A stretch of DNA of 64,000 bases from Allobosea sp. Lineage in GTDB: Bacteria; Pseudomonadota; Alphaproteobacteria; Rhizobiales; Kaistiaceae. The DNA lies in contig JAFKFV010000013.1 in the NCBI GenBank assembly GCA_017307955.1, forward strand, positions 62,001-126,000, given 5' to 3'. Positions 17,147 to 28,188 of this stretch are shown piece after piece (the first letter of the stretch is position 1; each line of letters opens with the position of its first letter). The notes beneath the pieces are model-generated. The model worked only from the letters and a program-made list of their open reading frames with translations. It was not told where the DNA came from and did not search any database. Made by a program: the position numbers and the translations under genes.

Positions 17147-18106
17147 GTGACCACCGCGTCCGGCCGGGCCGAGCCGTCCCGCACCAGCAAACCAGCCGAG
17201 CCGGGTGCGCTACGGCTGATCTGGCAGCATCGCGTCGATTATGCCTATGTGCTGCCGTCGATCGTCGTGATGATGATCGTCATCGCCTATCCGATCTACT
17301 ATACGATCGACCTTTCCTTCTTCAAAACGCCGCCCAGCCTGCAGCTCCGCGACAAGATCTTCGTGGGGATGGAGAATTACGGCGCCATCCTGCAGAGCGA
17401 CGTCTTCTGGCGCGTCACTTGGAACACGGTCGTCTGGACGGTCGCCTCGACGGTCATCGCCTTCGCGCTCGGCTTCGGCGCCGCGCTGGCGCTGCATCGC
17501 GATTTCATCGGCCGCGGCGTGCTGCGCGCGATCCTGATCATCCCGTGGGTGATCAGCGCCGTCGCCGCCTCCTATATCTGGAAATGGATCTACCACTCCG
17601 ATTTCGGCGTCATCGGCGCCGTCCTCGTCGAGCTTGGCATCACGTCCCGGCCGCCCAACTTCATCGACAATGTCAACACGGTGCTGCCGGCGCTGATCGT
17701 CGTGAATATCTGGCGCGAATTCCCCTTCGCCATGATCATGCTGATGGCGGGCCTGCAGACCGTGCCGGACCAGTTGCTGCGCGCCGCCAAGGTCGACGGC
17801 GCCAATGCCTGGCAGCGATTCTGGCACGTGACCTTCCCGCATCTGAGGAATGTCTCGACGGTCACGATCCTTCTGCTCGCCGTCGCGAACTTCAACTCCT
17901 TCATCATCCCCTGGATCATGACCGGCGGCGGGCCGTCCAATGCCTCGCATATCTGGATCACCCACATCTACGAGCTCGCCTTCGGCCGGCAGCGCTGGGG
18001 CGTCGCATCGGCCTATTCGGTGCTGCTGTTCCTCATCCTGATGACGCTCGGCTATTTCTATGTCCGCGCGCTCGGCGGCAACGAATCGAAGGATCGGGGC
18101 ACATGA
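17147..18106 (+). CDS. Sugar ABC transporter permease (MalF-like)
   Basis: A 319-residue inner-membrane permease starting at GTG 17147, preceded by GAGGTG. About six transmembrane segments are seen after a 30-residue cytoplasmic N-terminus, with YVLPSIVVMMIVIAYPIYYT as the first. The EAA loop is QLLRAAKVDGANAWQRFWHV. The next gene's ATG overlaps its stop (ATGA). It forms the channel with the MalG-like partner. Confidence 0.9.
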   Translation: MTTASGRAEPSRTSKPAEPGALRLIWQHRVDYAYVLPSIVVMMIVIAYPIYYTIDLSFFKTPPSLQLRDKIFVGMENYGAILQSDVFWRVTWNTVVWTVASTVIAFALGFGAALALHRDFIGRGVLRAILIIPWVISAVAASYIWKWIYHSDFGVIGAVLVELGITSRPPNFIDNVNTVLPALIVVNIWREFPFAMIMLMAGLQTVPDQLLRAAKVDGANAWQRFWHVTFPHLRNVSTVTILLLAVANFNSFIIPWIMTGGGPSNASHIWITHIYELAFGRQRWGVASAYSVLLFLILMTLGYFYVRALGGNESKDRGT

Positions 18107-18987
18107 GCACGACAAGCGAGACCCTCGCGCCGCGCCGCGGCCGCAGGCGCATCGACGGCTGGCGCTGGGCCGGCCGCGTCTTCCTGCTCCTGATGATCAT
18201 CTACACCGCGGCGCCCATGGCCTGGATGCTGCTGACCTCGATCAAGTCCGGCTTCGCGGCCATGCAGTTCCCGCCGCAATGGTGGCCGGAGGAGCCGACG
18301 CTGGCGAGCTACGCCAAGCTGCTCGATCCGCAGAACAGCGTCGGGGCCGATTTCCTGCGCTTCTTTTGGAACAGCCTGTTCGTCTCGACCATGACGACGA
18401 TCCTCGCCGTGGTCGTCGCGGTGCCGGCGGCCTATGCCTTCTCGCGCTTCAGCTTTCCCGGCCGCAAGTTCCTGTTCTTCGCCGTGCTGCTGCGCAACAT
18501 GTTTCCGGCGGTCATCTTCCTGGTGCCGCTCTTCATCCTGATGCGCGTGCTCGGCCTCGTGAACACGCATGGATCGCTGATCCTGACCTATTTGACCTTC
18601 GGCCTGCCGCTGGCGATCTGGCTGCTCAAGGGCTTCTACGACAATATCCCTGTGCAGCTCGAACAGGCGGCGCGCATCGACGGCGCCACGCGGTTCCAGG
18701 CGTTCCTGCTCATCGTGATGCCGCTCTCGGTCCCGGGCATCATCGCGACGGCGATCTACAGCTTCATCGCCGCCTGGAACGAATATATCTACGCCTATAC
18801 GTTCCTCAGCAAGAACGACCAGCTGACGCTGCCCGTCGGCATCCAGCGCTTCTTCTCCGAGAACACGACGGATTTCCCCGGTCTCATGGCGGCGAGTTTC
18901 CTCATGAGCGTGCCGGTAGTCGTGCTTTTCCTCGTTCTCCAGCGTTATTTCGTCCGCGCGCTCACCGAAGGCGCCGTCAAGCATTAG
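18103..18987 (+). CDS. Sugar ABC transporter permease (MalG-like)
   Basis: A 294-residue second permease whose start overlaps the upstream stop by 4 bp. It has six hydrophobic segments, the EAA loop LEQAARIDGATRFQAFLLIV and the MalG-type sequence SFIAAWNEYIYAYTFL. It ends 15 bp before the ATPase gene; GGGAGTGACCG precedes that start. Confidence 0.9.
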   Translation: MSTTSETLAPRRGRRRIDGWRWAGRVFLLLMIIYTAAPMAWMLLTSIKSGFAAMQFPPQWWPEEPTLASYAKLLDPQNSVGADFLRFFWNSLFVSTMTTILAVVVAVPAAYAFSRFSFPGRKFLFFAVLLRNMFPAVIFLVPLFILMRVLGLVNTHGSLILTYLTFGLPLAIWLLKGFYDNIPVQLEQAARIDGATRFQAFLLIVMPLSVPGIIATAIYSFIAAWNEYIYAYTFLSKNDQLTLPVGIQRFFSENTTDFPGLMAASFLMSVPVVVLFLVLQRYFVRALTEGAVKH

Positions 18988-19002
18988 TTGAGGGAGTGAC
19001 CG

Positions 19003-20100
<1,098 letters not shown>

Positions 20101-20103
20101 GAT

Positions 20104-20676
20104 TCAGCGCCGGCGCAGCGACAGCGGCAGGCCGAGATCGTCGAAGAGGCCCGGCGTCTCGCCGACCCGTGCGCGCTCGCGCGTCAGGATCTCGAGCTTG
20201 GTCACGACGCCGCCCGGCGCCGAGAAGCCGCCGGTGCGCCCGCCGGCGGCGAGGACGCGGTGGCAGGGAACGATGATCGGAAACGGGTTGCGCCCGAGCG
20301 CCACGCCGACGGCGCGCGCGGCGCTTGGCGCCCCTGCCCGCTCGGCCAGCGCGCCATAGGTGATCGTCTGGCCGGGGCCGACGGCGCGCAGCACCTGGTA
20401 GACCGCGACGGAGAAGCGGTCGAGCCCCGTCATGTCGAGCGGCGCGTCGCGGAGATCCTCGCGCCCGCCTTCGAGCAGCGAGCGCATGCCGTCCGCCGCC
20501 GCGGCGATCGGGCCGTCCGGCTCGGCGATCACCGCGTCCGGGAACATCCGCTGCACGAGCTGCAGCGTCGTCGCGGCATCGCGCTCCGGCAGCAGCGTCC
20601 TCTGGATGGCATCCTCCCGCCAGACGATGGCGGAGCGGCCGAGCGGCGTGTCGAACAGGGCAAATCGGTTGGTCAT
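20104..20676 (-). CDS. ogt: Methylated-DNA-[protein]-cysteine S-methyltransferase
   Basis: A 190-residue suicide repair enzyme that transfers the methyl group from O6-methylguanine to itself. The active-site Cys138 lies in IIVPCHRVLAAGG, preceded by the helix-turn-helix arginine finger region RAVGVALGRNPFP. There is no Ada N-terminal domain, so ogt-type is the better call. It is convergent with the ABC ATPase gene, with a gap of only three bases. Confidence 0.92.
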   Translation of the reverse strand: MTNRFALFDTPLGRSAIVWREDAIQRTLLPERDAATTLQLVQRMFPDAVIAEPDGPIAAAADGMRSLLEGGREDLRDAPLDMTGLDRFSVAVYQVLRAVGPGQTITYGALAERAGAPSAARAVGVALGRNPFPIIVPCHRVLAAGGRTGGFSAPGGVVTKLEILTRERARVGETPGLFDDLGLPLSLRRR

Positions 20677-20833
20677 CGCTGCGATCCTAACACGATCGGA
20701 CAGTTTGGCGGCGCATCTTGCACTGCGAGATCAGGCGGTTGCGTTTGGCCGGGCGGCTCTTCATCATGGCACGCGTTCGGCCGAAGCGTCTTCAGGGCGC
20801 GGCCGGCGCAGGGCCAACCGCGGGAGGGAACGG

Positions 20834-21424
20834 ATGGTGCATGCGATCAGGGCTCGGGTCAGCCGCCCGGCGCGCCGGCAATTGAGCTTCGCGGCGGTCC
20901 TCGGCGCTGCGGCGGTGCTCGCCGCCTGCACGTCGGAAAATGCCATCGAGAGCGCGGCGGTTCCCGCTGCGCCCGCCGTTCCGATGATCACCTCCGATGA
21001 GCTGGTCGGCAAATGGGGTCTCGGCTCGTTCCGCAACGAGGCCGACCTTGCGCGCACCGCCAACGAGGCGCGGCGCTACTGCTCCAATCCCTATGTCATC
21101 ACCAAGGGGCCGAATGGCGGCGTGATGATGTATCTCGCCGACCAGACGCAGCCCTCCGAAGTCTTCGTGAAGAGCGCCGGCGGCCGCATCTATATCGGAC
21201 CGCCCGGCCCCGCCGGCACGGCCAAGGACCGGCAGGTCACATCCTTCCAGAACGGCGTCATGGTCGCGGCCTGGGTCGATCCCACGGTCACGGCCCGCTA
21301 TGGCACGATGGTCTTCGTGCGCTGCGACGCGCCGGCCGCCCCGCTCGCTCCGACCGCGTCCGCCGCACCGGCGGGCGCCTCGGCTCTCACGCTGCCGCCC
21401 GGCCCGGCGACCACGCCCCGCTGA
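20834..21424 (+). CDS. Hypothetical lipoprotein
   Basis: A 196-residue protein of unknown function. The N-terminus has a lipoprotein signal: basic residues, hydrophobic core and lipobox VLAAC with the acylated Cys near residue 33. The mature part has a compact domain (GKWGLGSFRNEADLARTANEARRYC) with a second Cys and VFVRC later, followed by a low-complexity Ala/Pro tail. ATG 20834 is preceded by GGAGGG. It lies 35 bp before the L,D-transpeptidase gene in the same direction, so a cell-envelope role is plausible. Confidence 0.75.
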   Translation: MVHAIRARVSRPARRQLSFAAVLGAAAVLAACTSENAIESAAVPAAPAVPMITSDELVGKWGLGSFRNEADLARTANEARRYCSNPYVITKGPNGGVMMYLADQTQPSEVFVKSAGGRIYIGPPGPAGTAKDRQVTSFQNGVMVAAWVDPTVTARYGTMVFVRCDAPAAPLAPTASAAPAGASALTLPPGPATTPR

Positions 21425-21459
21425 CCCGGCACCGCATAAAGGCATCCCACGAGGCACGC

Positions 21460-22095
21460 ATGCGAAAGACGAAACGACCTTCCTCGACCGGATCGCTCGC
21501 CAGGGCGCTGATCGCCGCCGTCATCGGCACGATCGCCGCGACCGCGTCGGCGCAGTCGGCGACCACCAGTTCCCGGGCGCCGCTGCAGATCGGCGATCAG
21601 CCCGGCCTGGTGCCGACCGCCGAGCAGTCGCTGCTGCCGCCGGAGTTCCGGATGCAGCCGGTCTATTTCCGCACGACGGAGAAGCCCGGCACGATCATCA
21701 TCAACACCGACGAGCGCTATCTCTATCTCGTGCAGGGCGACAACCGCGCGCTGCGCTATGGCGTCGGCGTCGGCCGCGACGGCTTCCAGTGGTCGGGCCT
21801 GCTCAAGGTCTCGCGCAAGACCGAGTGGCCCGATTGGCGGCCGCCGCCGGAGATGATCCAGCGCCAGCCCTATCTGCCGCGCTTCATGGCCGGCGGCGAG
21901 GGCAATCCGATGGGCGCGCGCGCTCTCTATCTCGGCGACACCGTCTATCGCATCCACGGCACCAACCAGCCGCAGACCATCGGCCATGCGCTGTCCTCCG
22001 GCTGCTTCCGCATGGTGAATGCCGATGTGATGGATCTCTACGAGCGCGTCCCGGTCGGCACCAAGGTCGTCGTGCTGCAGCGCGCGAAGCTCTGA
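21460..22095 (+). CDS. L,D-transpeptidase (YkuD domain)
   Basis: A 211-residue periplasmic enzyme with a signal peptide (cleavage near ASA-QS, residue 31). The YkuD catalytic motif is intact: HGTNQPQTIGHALSSGCFRM (about residues 166-185), with the nucleophilic Cys in SSGCFRM and the catalytic His. The domain makes 3-3 peptidoglycan cross-links or attaches proteins to peptidoglycan. It follows the lipoprotein gene by 35 bp. Confidence 0.9.
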   Translation: MRKTKRPSSTGSLARALIAAVIGTIAATASAQSATTSSRAPLQIGDQPGLVPTAEQSLLPPEFRMQPVYFRTTEKPGTIIINTDERYLYLVQGDNRALRYGVGVGRDGFQWSGLLKVSRKTEWPDWRPPPEMIQRQPYLPRFMAGGEGNPMGARALYLGDTVYRIHGTNQPQTIGHALSSGCFRMVNADVMDLYERVPVGTKVVVLQRAKL

Positions 22096-22112
22096 GCCAC
22101 GCGGTAAGGACG

Positions 22113-22135
22113 GGCGCGCGCCGCTGGTGCGCGCC
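22113..22135 (+). terminator. GC-rich hairpin after L,D-transpeptidase
   Basis: GGCGCGC and GCGCGCC form a seven-pair stem with loop GCCGCTGGT, 18 bp after the stop. It lacks a T-tract, so termination is uncertain. Confidence 0.4.
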
Positions 22136-22210
22136 TCAGGCTGGCGCGCCGCGCCCGCCGCAGCAGACAAGGGCCGCCGACAAGGCGGCGCCGCCAAACG
22201 GGGAGCCGAC

Positions 22211-23233
22211 ATGTCCATCCGATCCGCCCTCACCCTCTGCGCCGCCGCCGCCGCGCTCGCAGCCGCAACAGCCGCGGCCGGCGCCGCGACGCTCGACGAC
22301 GTCAAGGCGCGCGGCACGCTCAATTGCGGCGTCAATACCGGCCTGCTCGGCTTCGGCCAGAAGGACGCGAGCGGCGCCTGGTCCGGCTTCGACGTCGATT
22401 TCTGCAAGGCGGTCGCGGCGGCGATCTTCGGCGATCCCGCCAAGGTCACCTATGTGCCGCTCTCCGCCACCGACCGTTTCGAGGCGCTGAAATCGGGCAA
22501 GATCGATCTCCTCTCGCGCAACTCGACATGGACGCTCGGCCGCGAGGCCGACCTCGACATCGCCTTTGCCGGCGTCACCTATTATGACGGCCAGGGCTTC
22601 ATGGTGAAGCGCGCGAGCGGCAAGACCTCGGCGCTGGAACTCGACGGTGCGACCGTCTGCGTGCAGACCGGCACGACGACGGAGCCGAACTTCGTCGAGT
22701 TCTTCACCACCAACAACATGAAATACACCGTCGTGCCGGCGGCGAGTCCCGAAGAGGCGCTCGAGGCCTACAAGGCCGGCAAATGCGACACGATCACCTC
22801 GGACGTCTCGCAGCTCTATGCCGAGAAGGCGAGCCTCGATGCCCCCGGCGACAGCATCATCCTGCCCGACGTCATCTCGAAGGAGCCGCTCGGGCCGGCG
22901 GTGCGCGAGGCCGATCCGGCCTGGCGCCTCCTCATCCAGTGGGTGAACTTCGCCCTCATCAACGCTGAAGAGATTGGACTTTCCTCCGATCGCATCGAGG
23001 AGGCCAAGGCATCCACCAAGCCGGAGGTGAAGCGCCTCATCGGCGCCGAGGGCGATTTCGGCCAGAAGCTCGGCGTCCCGAACGACTTCGTGGTGGCGAT
23101 GGTCAAGGCCGTCGGCAACTATGGCGAAATCTACGAGCGCAATCTCGGCGTCGATTCCAAGCTCGCCATCCCGCGCGGTCTCAACCAGATCTGGAGCAAG
23201 GGCGGCATCCAGTACGCGCCGCCGGTCCGCTGA
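22211..23233 (+). CDS. General L-amino-acid ABC transporter substrate-binding protein (AapJ/BztA-like), orphan
   Basis: A 340-residue periplasmic binding protein with a signal peptide (cleavage about residue 25, AGA-AT). The pattern TLNCGVNTGLLGFGQKDASG, GFDVDFCKAVAAAIFGD, DLLSRNSTWTLGRE and GVTYYDGQGFMV is diagnostic of the AapJ/BztA family, whose members bind many L-amino acids. Normally aapJ is followed by aapQMP; here lexA follows, so the permeases and ATPase must be elsewhere or it uses another transporter. ATG 22211 is preceded by GGGGAG. Confidence 0.9.
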   Translation: MSIRSALTLCAAAAALAAATAAAGAATLDDVKARGTLNCGVNTGLLGFGQKDASGAWSGFDVDFCKAVAAAIFGDPAKVTYVPLSATDRFEALKSGKIDLLSRNSTWTLGREADLDIAFAGVTYYDGQGFMVKRASGKTSALELDGATVCVQTGTTTEPNFVEFFTTNNMKYTVVPAASPEEALEAYKAGKCDTITSDVSQLYAEKASLDAPGDSIILPDVISKEPLGPAVREADPAWRLLIQWVNFALINAEEIGLSSDRIEEAKASTKPEVKRLIGAEGDFGQKLGVPNDFVVAMVKAVGNYGEIYERNLGVDSKLAIPRGLNQIWSKGGIQYAPPVR

Positions 23234-23301
23234 GGCGCGCGGCGGACCATCGCCGCCGAAAACCCGGCCGCTCCTCTGTGCACTAACGCACGGTGCTTGC
23301 G

Positions 23302-23316
23302 GAACATCAGGAGAAC
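23302..23316. promoter_or_regulatory. LexA (SOS) box 1
   Basis: GAACATCAGGAGAAC matches the alphaproteobacterial LexA site GAAC-N7-GAAC exactly. It lies 53-67 bp upstream of the lexA ATG, as expected for autorepression. Confidence 0.75.
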
Positions 23317-23325
23317 GGATAGGTT

Positions 23326-23340
23326 GTTCGTGTTTTGTAC
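23326..23340. promoter_or_regulatory. LexA (SOS) box 2
   Basis: GTTCGTGTTTTGTAC is the reverse form GTTC-N7-GTTC with one mismatch. It is 24 bp from box 1 and 29-43 bp upstream of lexA. Confidence 0.7.
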
Positions 23341-23368
23341 CGGATGATTCTGGCGCGCGGACAGCGAA

Positions 23369-24073
23369 ATGCTCACAAGAAAACAATATGAGCTTCTCCT
23401 CTTCATTCAGGAGCGTCTGAAGGAAGCGGGCGTTCCCCCCTCCTTCGACGAGATGAAGGACGCTCTCGACCTCAAGTCGAAGTCGGGCATCCACCGCCTG
23501 ATCAAGGCGCTGGAGGAGCGTGGCTTCATCCGCCGCCTGCCGAACCGGGCGCGCGCGCTGGAGGTCGTCCGCCTGCCGGAGGCGATGTCGCCGGGCCTCG
23601 CCCGTCCCAAGAAGGCCGGCTTCGCGCCGAGCGTCATCGAGGGCAGCCTCGGGCGCATGCGCAATGTCGAGACCCCGGAAGCCGCCAACGATCCCGTCAT
23701 CGTGCCGGTCATGGGCCGCATCGCCGCCGGCGTGCCGATTTCCGCGATCCAGACCCAGAGCCACGCGATCACCGTTCCGCCGGAGATGCTGGGACCGGGC
23801 GAGCATTTCGCGCTCGAGGTGCGCGGCGATTCGATGATCGAGGCCGGCATCCTCGACGGCGACACGGTGCTGATCCGCAAGACCGACAACGCCGACAGCG
23901 GCGACATCATCGTCGCGCTGGTCGACGAGGAAGAGGCGACGCTGAAGCGGCTGCGCCGGCGCGGCGCCTCGGTCGCGCTCGAAGCCGCCAATCCGGCCTA
24001 TGAGACACGCATCTTCGGCCCCGACCGCGTCCGCATCCAGGGCCGCCTCATCGGCCTCATGCGCCGGTATTGA
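23369..24073 (+). CDS. lexA: LexA repressor
   Basis: A 234-residue SOS repressor/self-protease. The N-terminal winged helix-turn-helix covers residues 1-65. The self-cleavage site is Ala120-Gly121 (RIAAGVP), the nucleophile is Ser155 (RGDSMIEAG) and the general base is Lys193 (ATLKRL). The linker is longer than in E. coli, as usual in Alphaproteobacteria. Two LexA boxes precede the gene, indicating autoregulation. It represses DNA-damage genes until RecA filaments trigger cleavage. Confidence 0.96.
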   Translation: MLTRKQYELLLFIQERLKEAGVPPSFDEMKDALDLKSKSGIHRLIKALEERGFIRRLPNRARALEVVRLPEAMSPGLARPKKAGFAPSVIEGSLGRMRNVETPEAANDPVIVPVMGRIAAGVPISAIQTQSHAITVPPEMLGPGEHFALEVRGDSMIEAGILDGDTVLIRKTDNADSGDIIVALVDEEEATLKRLRRRGASVALEAANPAYETRIFGPDRVRIQGRLIGLMRRY

Positions 24074-24420
24074 GCAGGCGGGGCTTAGGCGTTTCGATCA
24101 GCGAGCCTGGCCTTTGTCCGCGTAGCATGGCCGGCCGTTGGGACTGATCGACATTCACGCTTTGGCTCTGCCGATCAGGCTCAGAGCTGTCGTTGCCGGG
24201 CTTGACCCGGCAACCAAGACTTCTCTTCAACTTACCTGCAGCGATTGATCCAGGAGAGGCTGGATTGCCGGGTCAAGCCCGGCAATGACATGCGGGAGCC
24301 ACCGATCAAAATGGCGCCGCCAAATGTCGATTCGTGCTGGTGCCGATTGTTGATCCGTCCTGACGAACCCGCCGCGAGCAACGCGCGCAGCGGCCGCGTC
24401 AGACCCGCCGCCCCTGCCCT
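24074..24420. repeat. Intergenic region with paired REP-like hairpins
   Basis: This 347-bp gap has no credible gene. Two 21-bp palindromes, TTGCCGGG...CCCGGCAA, lie at 24193-24213 and 24265-24285 and are exact reverse complements of each other, so each folds alone or they pair across 51 bp. This GCCGGG-type repeat is widespread between genes in Alphaproteobacteria. An outer pair, TCGACATT at 24148 and AATGTCGA at 24323, brackets the block. AAAATGGCG at 24309 also occurs in the large palindrome at 26789. Confidence 0.75.
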
Positions 24421-25299
24421 TCACCGGCAGGTCTTCGCCGCCACCTTGGTCGGGCTGAGATCGAGCTGCACGAGCTTTCCCCTGAGCGCGAAGTCGCCAT
24501 AGTCGAGCTTCATGCGCCGCGTGATGCCGTTCTCGTAGATGATGAACGACAGCTCGTAGGACGGCTTCTGCTCGCCGTCGGGCGTCTCGTCGGTGAAATA
24601 GCTGATCGTCACCGGCCAGGAGCGGATATTGGCGAGGCCGGCGCCGCGCGCCGTCGCCTCGTCGCCGAGATCGTCGGTGCCGGCATTCTCCGCGCCGATC
24701 ACGGCCGAGGTCGCATAGGACTTCTTGCCCTGATCCGAGCCGTCATAGAGATCGACCTGGACGAAATGCTTGCCCGCCCGCGCCGCGTCGATGATCGCGG
24801 CGAGATGCTGGTTGGGGAAGCTGAAATTCTTCGGGATCGTGAAATGCGCCGCCTTCGGCTTGGCGATGGTGACCTCGACATCGCCCGCGCCGCGCTCTGC
24901 CGAGCCAGAGCTGTCCTCCGAGATCGTGCCGTCGACGAAGCTCTTGGTCGAGAAGTTGAACACCTTGCCGGCGACATCCTCGAAGGTCGTCGTCGCGACA
25001 TCGGTGAGCCGCGCATTGCCGTCCTCGTCGCTGATGCGCGTCACGAAGCGCAGCCGCGTCGTATAGCCGTCGCAGGCCGAGCCGGCGAAATCATAGACCA
25101 TTCGCCCTTCGGCATCGCTCACGGTGTCGGAGGAGCTGTCCTGGTCGAGCGTCAGGTCATAGACGGCGCGGTGGGCGACCATGGCGGTGACGCTGCCCGT
25201 CGCGCCGGCCGCCGTGCCGGTCGCGCCGGCGAGGATCGCGAAGAGCCCGGCGCAGGCGAGCGTCCGGGCCGTCATGCGCTGAAGCACCGAAGCGGGCAT
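24421..25299 (-). CDS. eipB: EipB family (DUF1849) periplasmic cell-envelope integrity protein
   Basis: A 292-residue periplasmic protein. The N-terminal hydrophobic segment (residues 11-34) is a signal peptide; the mature domain begins VTAMVAHRAVYDLTLDQ, the family signature. Cys76 (GSACDGYT) and Cys291 (AAKTCR) match the conserved disulfide that closes the beta-spiral of Brucella EipB, which supports envelope integrity. The ATG at 25299 is chosen: GGAGGA lies about 12 bases upstream, whereas the alternative GTG at 25311 directly abuts that site. Confidence 0.87.
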   Translation of the reverse strand: MPASVLQRMTARTLACAGLFAILAGATGTAAGATGSVTAMVAHRAVYDLTLDQDSSSDTVSDAEGRMVYDFAGSACDGYTTRLRFVTRISDEDGNARLTDVATTTFEDVAGKVFNFSTKSFVDGTISEDSSGSAERGAGDVEVTIAKPKAAHFTIPKNFSFPNQHLAAIIDAARAGKHFVQVDLYDGSDQGKKSYATSAVIGAENAGTDDLGDEATARGAGLANIRSWPVTISYFTDETPDGEQKPSYELSFIIYENGITRRMKLDYGDFALRGKLVQLDLSPTKVAAKTCR

Positions 25300-25484
25300 C
25301 GTTGGGGGCACTCCTCCGTCGTCACCGCGACATCATCCCATTTCAATCTCGAAAGCGAGCAAAGTCCACGACGATTCGCGACACCGCCCGAGATGATGAA
25401 CCGCTTATTGCCTTGCAGCACGGCCGAAATCGGGCGAAACCAGCCGGGTTCCCTTTTGATCCGTCCGTCCCGGAGTTCGTGCCC

Positions 25485-25946
25485 ATGAGCGCCATCGAAG
25501 CCCGCCTCGCCTCGCTCGGCATCACGCTGCCGCAGCCCGCCGCGCCGGCCGCCAATTACGTGCCCTTCGTCGAGAGTCGAGGAATGCTCTACATCTCCGG
25601 CCAGATCCCGGTCGGCCCGAACGGCGTCGATTATGTCGGCAAGCTCGGCGAGGAGTTCGGCATCGAGGAAGGCCGCGCCGCGGCAAGGCTCTGCGCGATC
25701 AACATCCTGGCGCAGGCGCGCGCGGCGCTCGGCGATCTCGATCGCGTGGCGCGGATTGTGAAGCTCACCGGCTTCGTGAACGGCACGCCGGCCTTCACAG
25801 ATCAGCCCAAGGTGGTCAACGGCGCCTCCGATTTCATGGTCGAGATCTTCGACGAGAAGGGCCGCCATGCCCGCTCGGCCGTCGGTGTCGGCGGCCTGCC
25901 CTTCGGCGTCGCCGTCGAGGTCGAGGCGATCATCGAGATCGCCTGA
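25485..25946 (+). CDS. RidA/YjgF family protein
   Basis: A 153-residue member of the RidA superfamily, probably a trimer. It has the long form (LYISGQIPVGPNG, VKLTGFVNGTPAFTDQPKVVNGASDFMVEIF, RHARSAVGVGGLPFGVAVEVEA) with the Arg in HARSAVG that positions the imine substrate in deaminase-competent members. Family enzymes hydrolyse reactive 2-aminoacrylate-type enamines or act in other catabolic steps. The gene is 14 bp upstream of the glycerophosphodiesterase gene, so the two probably form an operon. Confidence 0.87.
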   Translation: MSAIEARLASLGITLPQPAAPAANYVPFVESRGMLYISGQIPVGPNGVDYVGKLGEEFGIEEGRAAARLCAINILAQARAALGDLDRVARIVKLTGFVNGTPAFTDQPKVVNGASDFMVEIFDEKGRHARSAVGVGGLPFGVAVEVEAIIEIA

Positions 25947-25960
25947 CAGGGAGGTTCCCT

Positions 25961-26707
25961 ATGGCCCCCGCCTGGCTGACCGCGCGTCCGATCGCCCATC
26001 GCGGCTATCACGATACGAGCGCGGGCCGCGTCGAGAACACGCTCTCGGCCGTCCGCGCGGCGATGGAACATCGCTTCGCGATCGAGGTCGACCTGCAGCT
26101 CTCGGCCGATGGCGCGGTGGTGGTCTTCCATGACGACACGGTCGACCGCGTCCTCGATGGCAGCGGCCGCGTCGACGGCTTCAGCCTCTCGGCGCTGAAG
26201 GCGCTCGATTTCCGGCTCGGCGGCGACCGCGTGCCGACGCTCGCCGAGCTTCTCGCGACGGTCGCCGGCGCGGTGCCGCTCGTGATCGAACTGAAGAGCG
26301 ATTTCTCCGGCAACCGCAAGCTCGAAGAGGCCGTGGCACCGATCCTCGCGGCCTATGCCGGACCGGCCGTGGTCATGTCCTTCGATCCCGATTCGATGGC
26401 CGCCATGCAGCGCCTCGCGCCCGGCATCCCGCGCGGCATCGTTGCCGACCGCTACACCGATCTCAACGACTGGGGCTTCCTGCCGGCGACCAAGCGGCGG
26501 CGGCTGCGCCATGTCCTCGATGTGCCGCGCGTCGGCGCCGCCTTCGTCTCCTATGACATCCATGGCCTGCCGACGCTCGCAACCTCGGTCCTGCGGACCA
26601 TCGGGCGGCCGCTGATCACCTGGACGGTGCGCACGGGCGCCGACCGCGAGAAGGCGCGCCGCGTCGCCGACCAGATCACCTTCGAGGGCTTCGATCCCGA
26701 TGCCTGA
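25961..26707 (+). CDS. Glycerophosphodiester phosphodiesterase family protein
   Basis: A 248-residue cytoplasmic GDPD domain without signal peptide. The active site is visible: His13-Arg14 (AHRGYHD), Glu25 (VENTLSA), Glu42/Asp44 (IEVDLQLSADG), His57 (FHDDTVDR) and Glu in VIELKSD. It hydrolyses glycerophosphodiesters to glycerol 3-phosphate and an alcohol. GGAGG precedes the ATG. Confidence 0.9.
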   Translation: MAPAWLTARPIAHRGYHDTSAGRVENTLSAVRAAMEHRFAIEVDLQLSADGAVVVFHDDTVDRVLDGSGRVDGFSLSALKALDFRLGGDRVPTLAELLATVAGAVPLVIELKSDFSGNRKLEEAVAPILAAYAGPAVVMSFDPDSMAAMQRLAPGIPRGIVADRYTDLNDWGFLPATKRRRLRHVLDVPRVGAAFVSYDIHGLPTLATSVLRTIGRPLITWTVRTGADREKARRVADQITFEGFDPDA

Positions 26708-26788
26708 CGGCGGCCCTTCCAAAAACCGTCCCGGCGCCTAGATTTGCAGTCGGCCTTCCGCCGACAGGAACATCTTTGCCGATGAGCG

Positions 26789-26919
26789 CTAGGACGGATC
26801 GACATTCAGTGGAGGCGCCAGCGAAAATGGCGGTTTTCGAGCACCGGAGCGGAGCGTACGTCTTGTACGTGAGCACCGGAGCGCAGAAAAACCGCCATTT
26901 GCAGCCCCGGATCCGCTGA

Positions 26920-26936
<17 letters not shown>
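26789..26936. repeat. 148-bp imperfect palindromic intergenic repeat
   Basis: The outer arms (CTAGGACGGATCGACATTCA and TGAATGTCGATTGGTCCTAG) pair nearly perfectly. Inside, AAAATGGCGGTTTT pairs with AAAACCGCCATTT, and GAGCACCGGAGCG occurs as a direct repeat on both sides of GTACGTCTTGTACGT. Such GAGCACCGGAGCG elements are dispersed intergenic repeats in Hyphomicrobiales. The right arm contains the ATG of the next gene at 26920. Confidence 0.8.

Positions 26937-28184
<1,248 letters not shown>

Positions 28185-28188
<4 letters not shown>

Noticed and set aside
23234..23300. Terminator hairpin GGCGG/CCGCC after the orphan binding protein
   Set aside because: The stem is only about five pairs with a large loop and no T-run.
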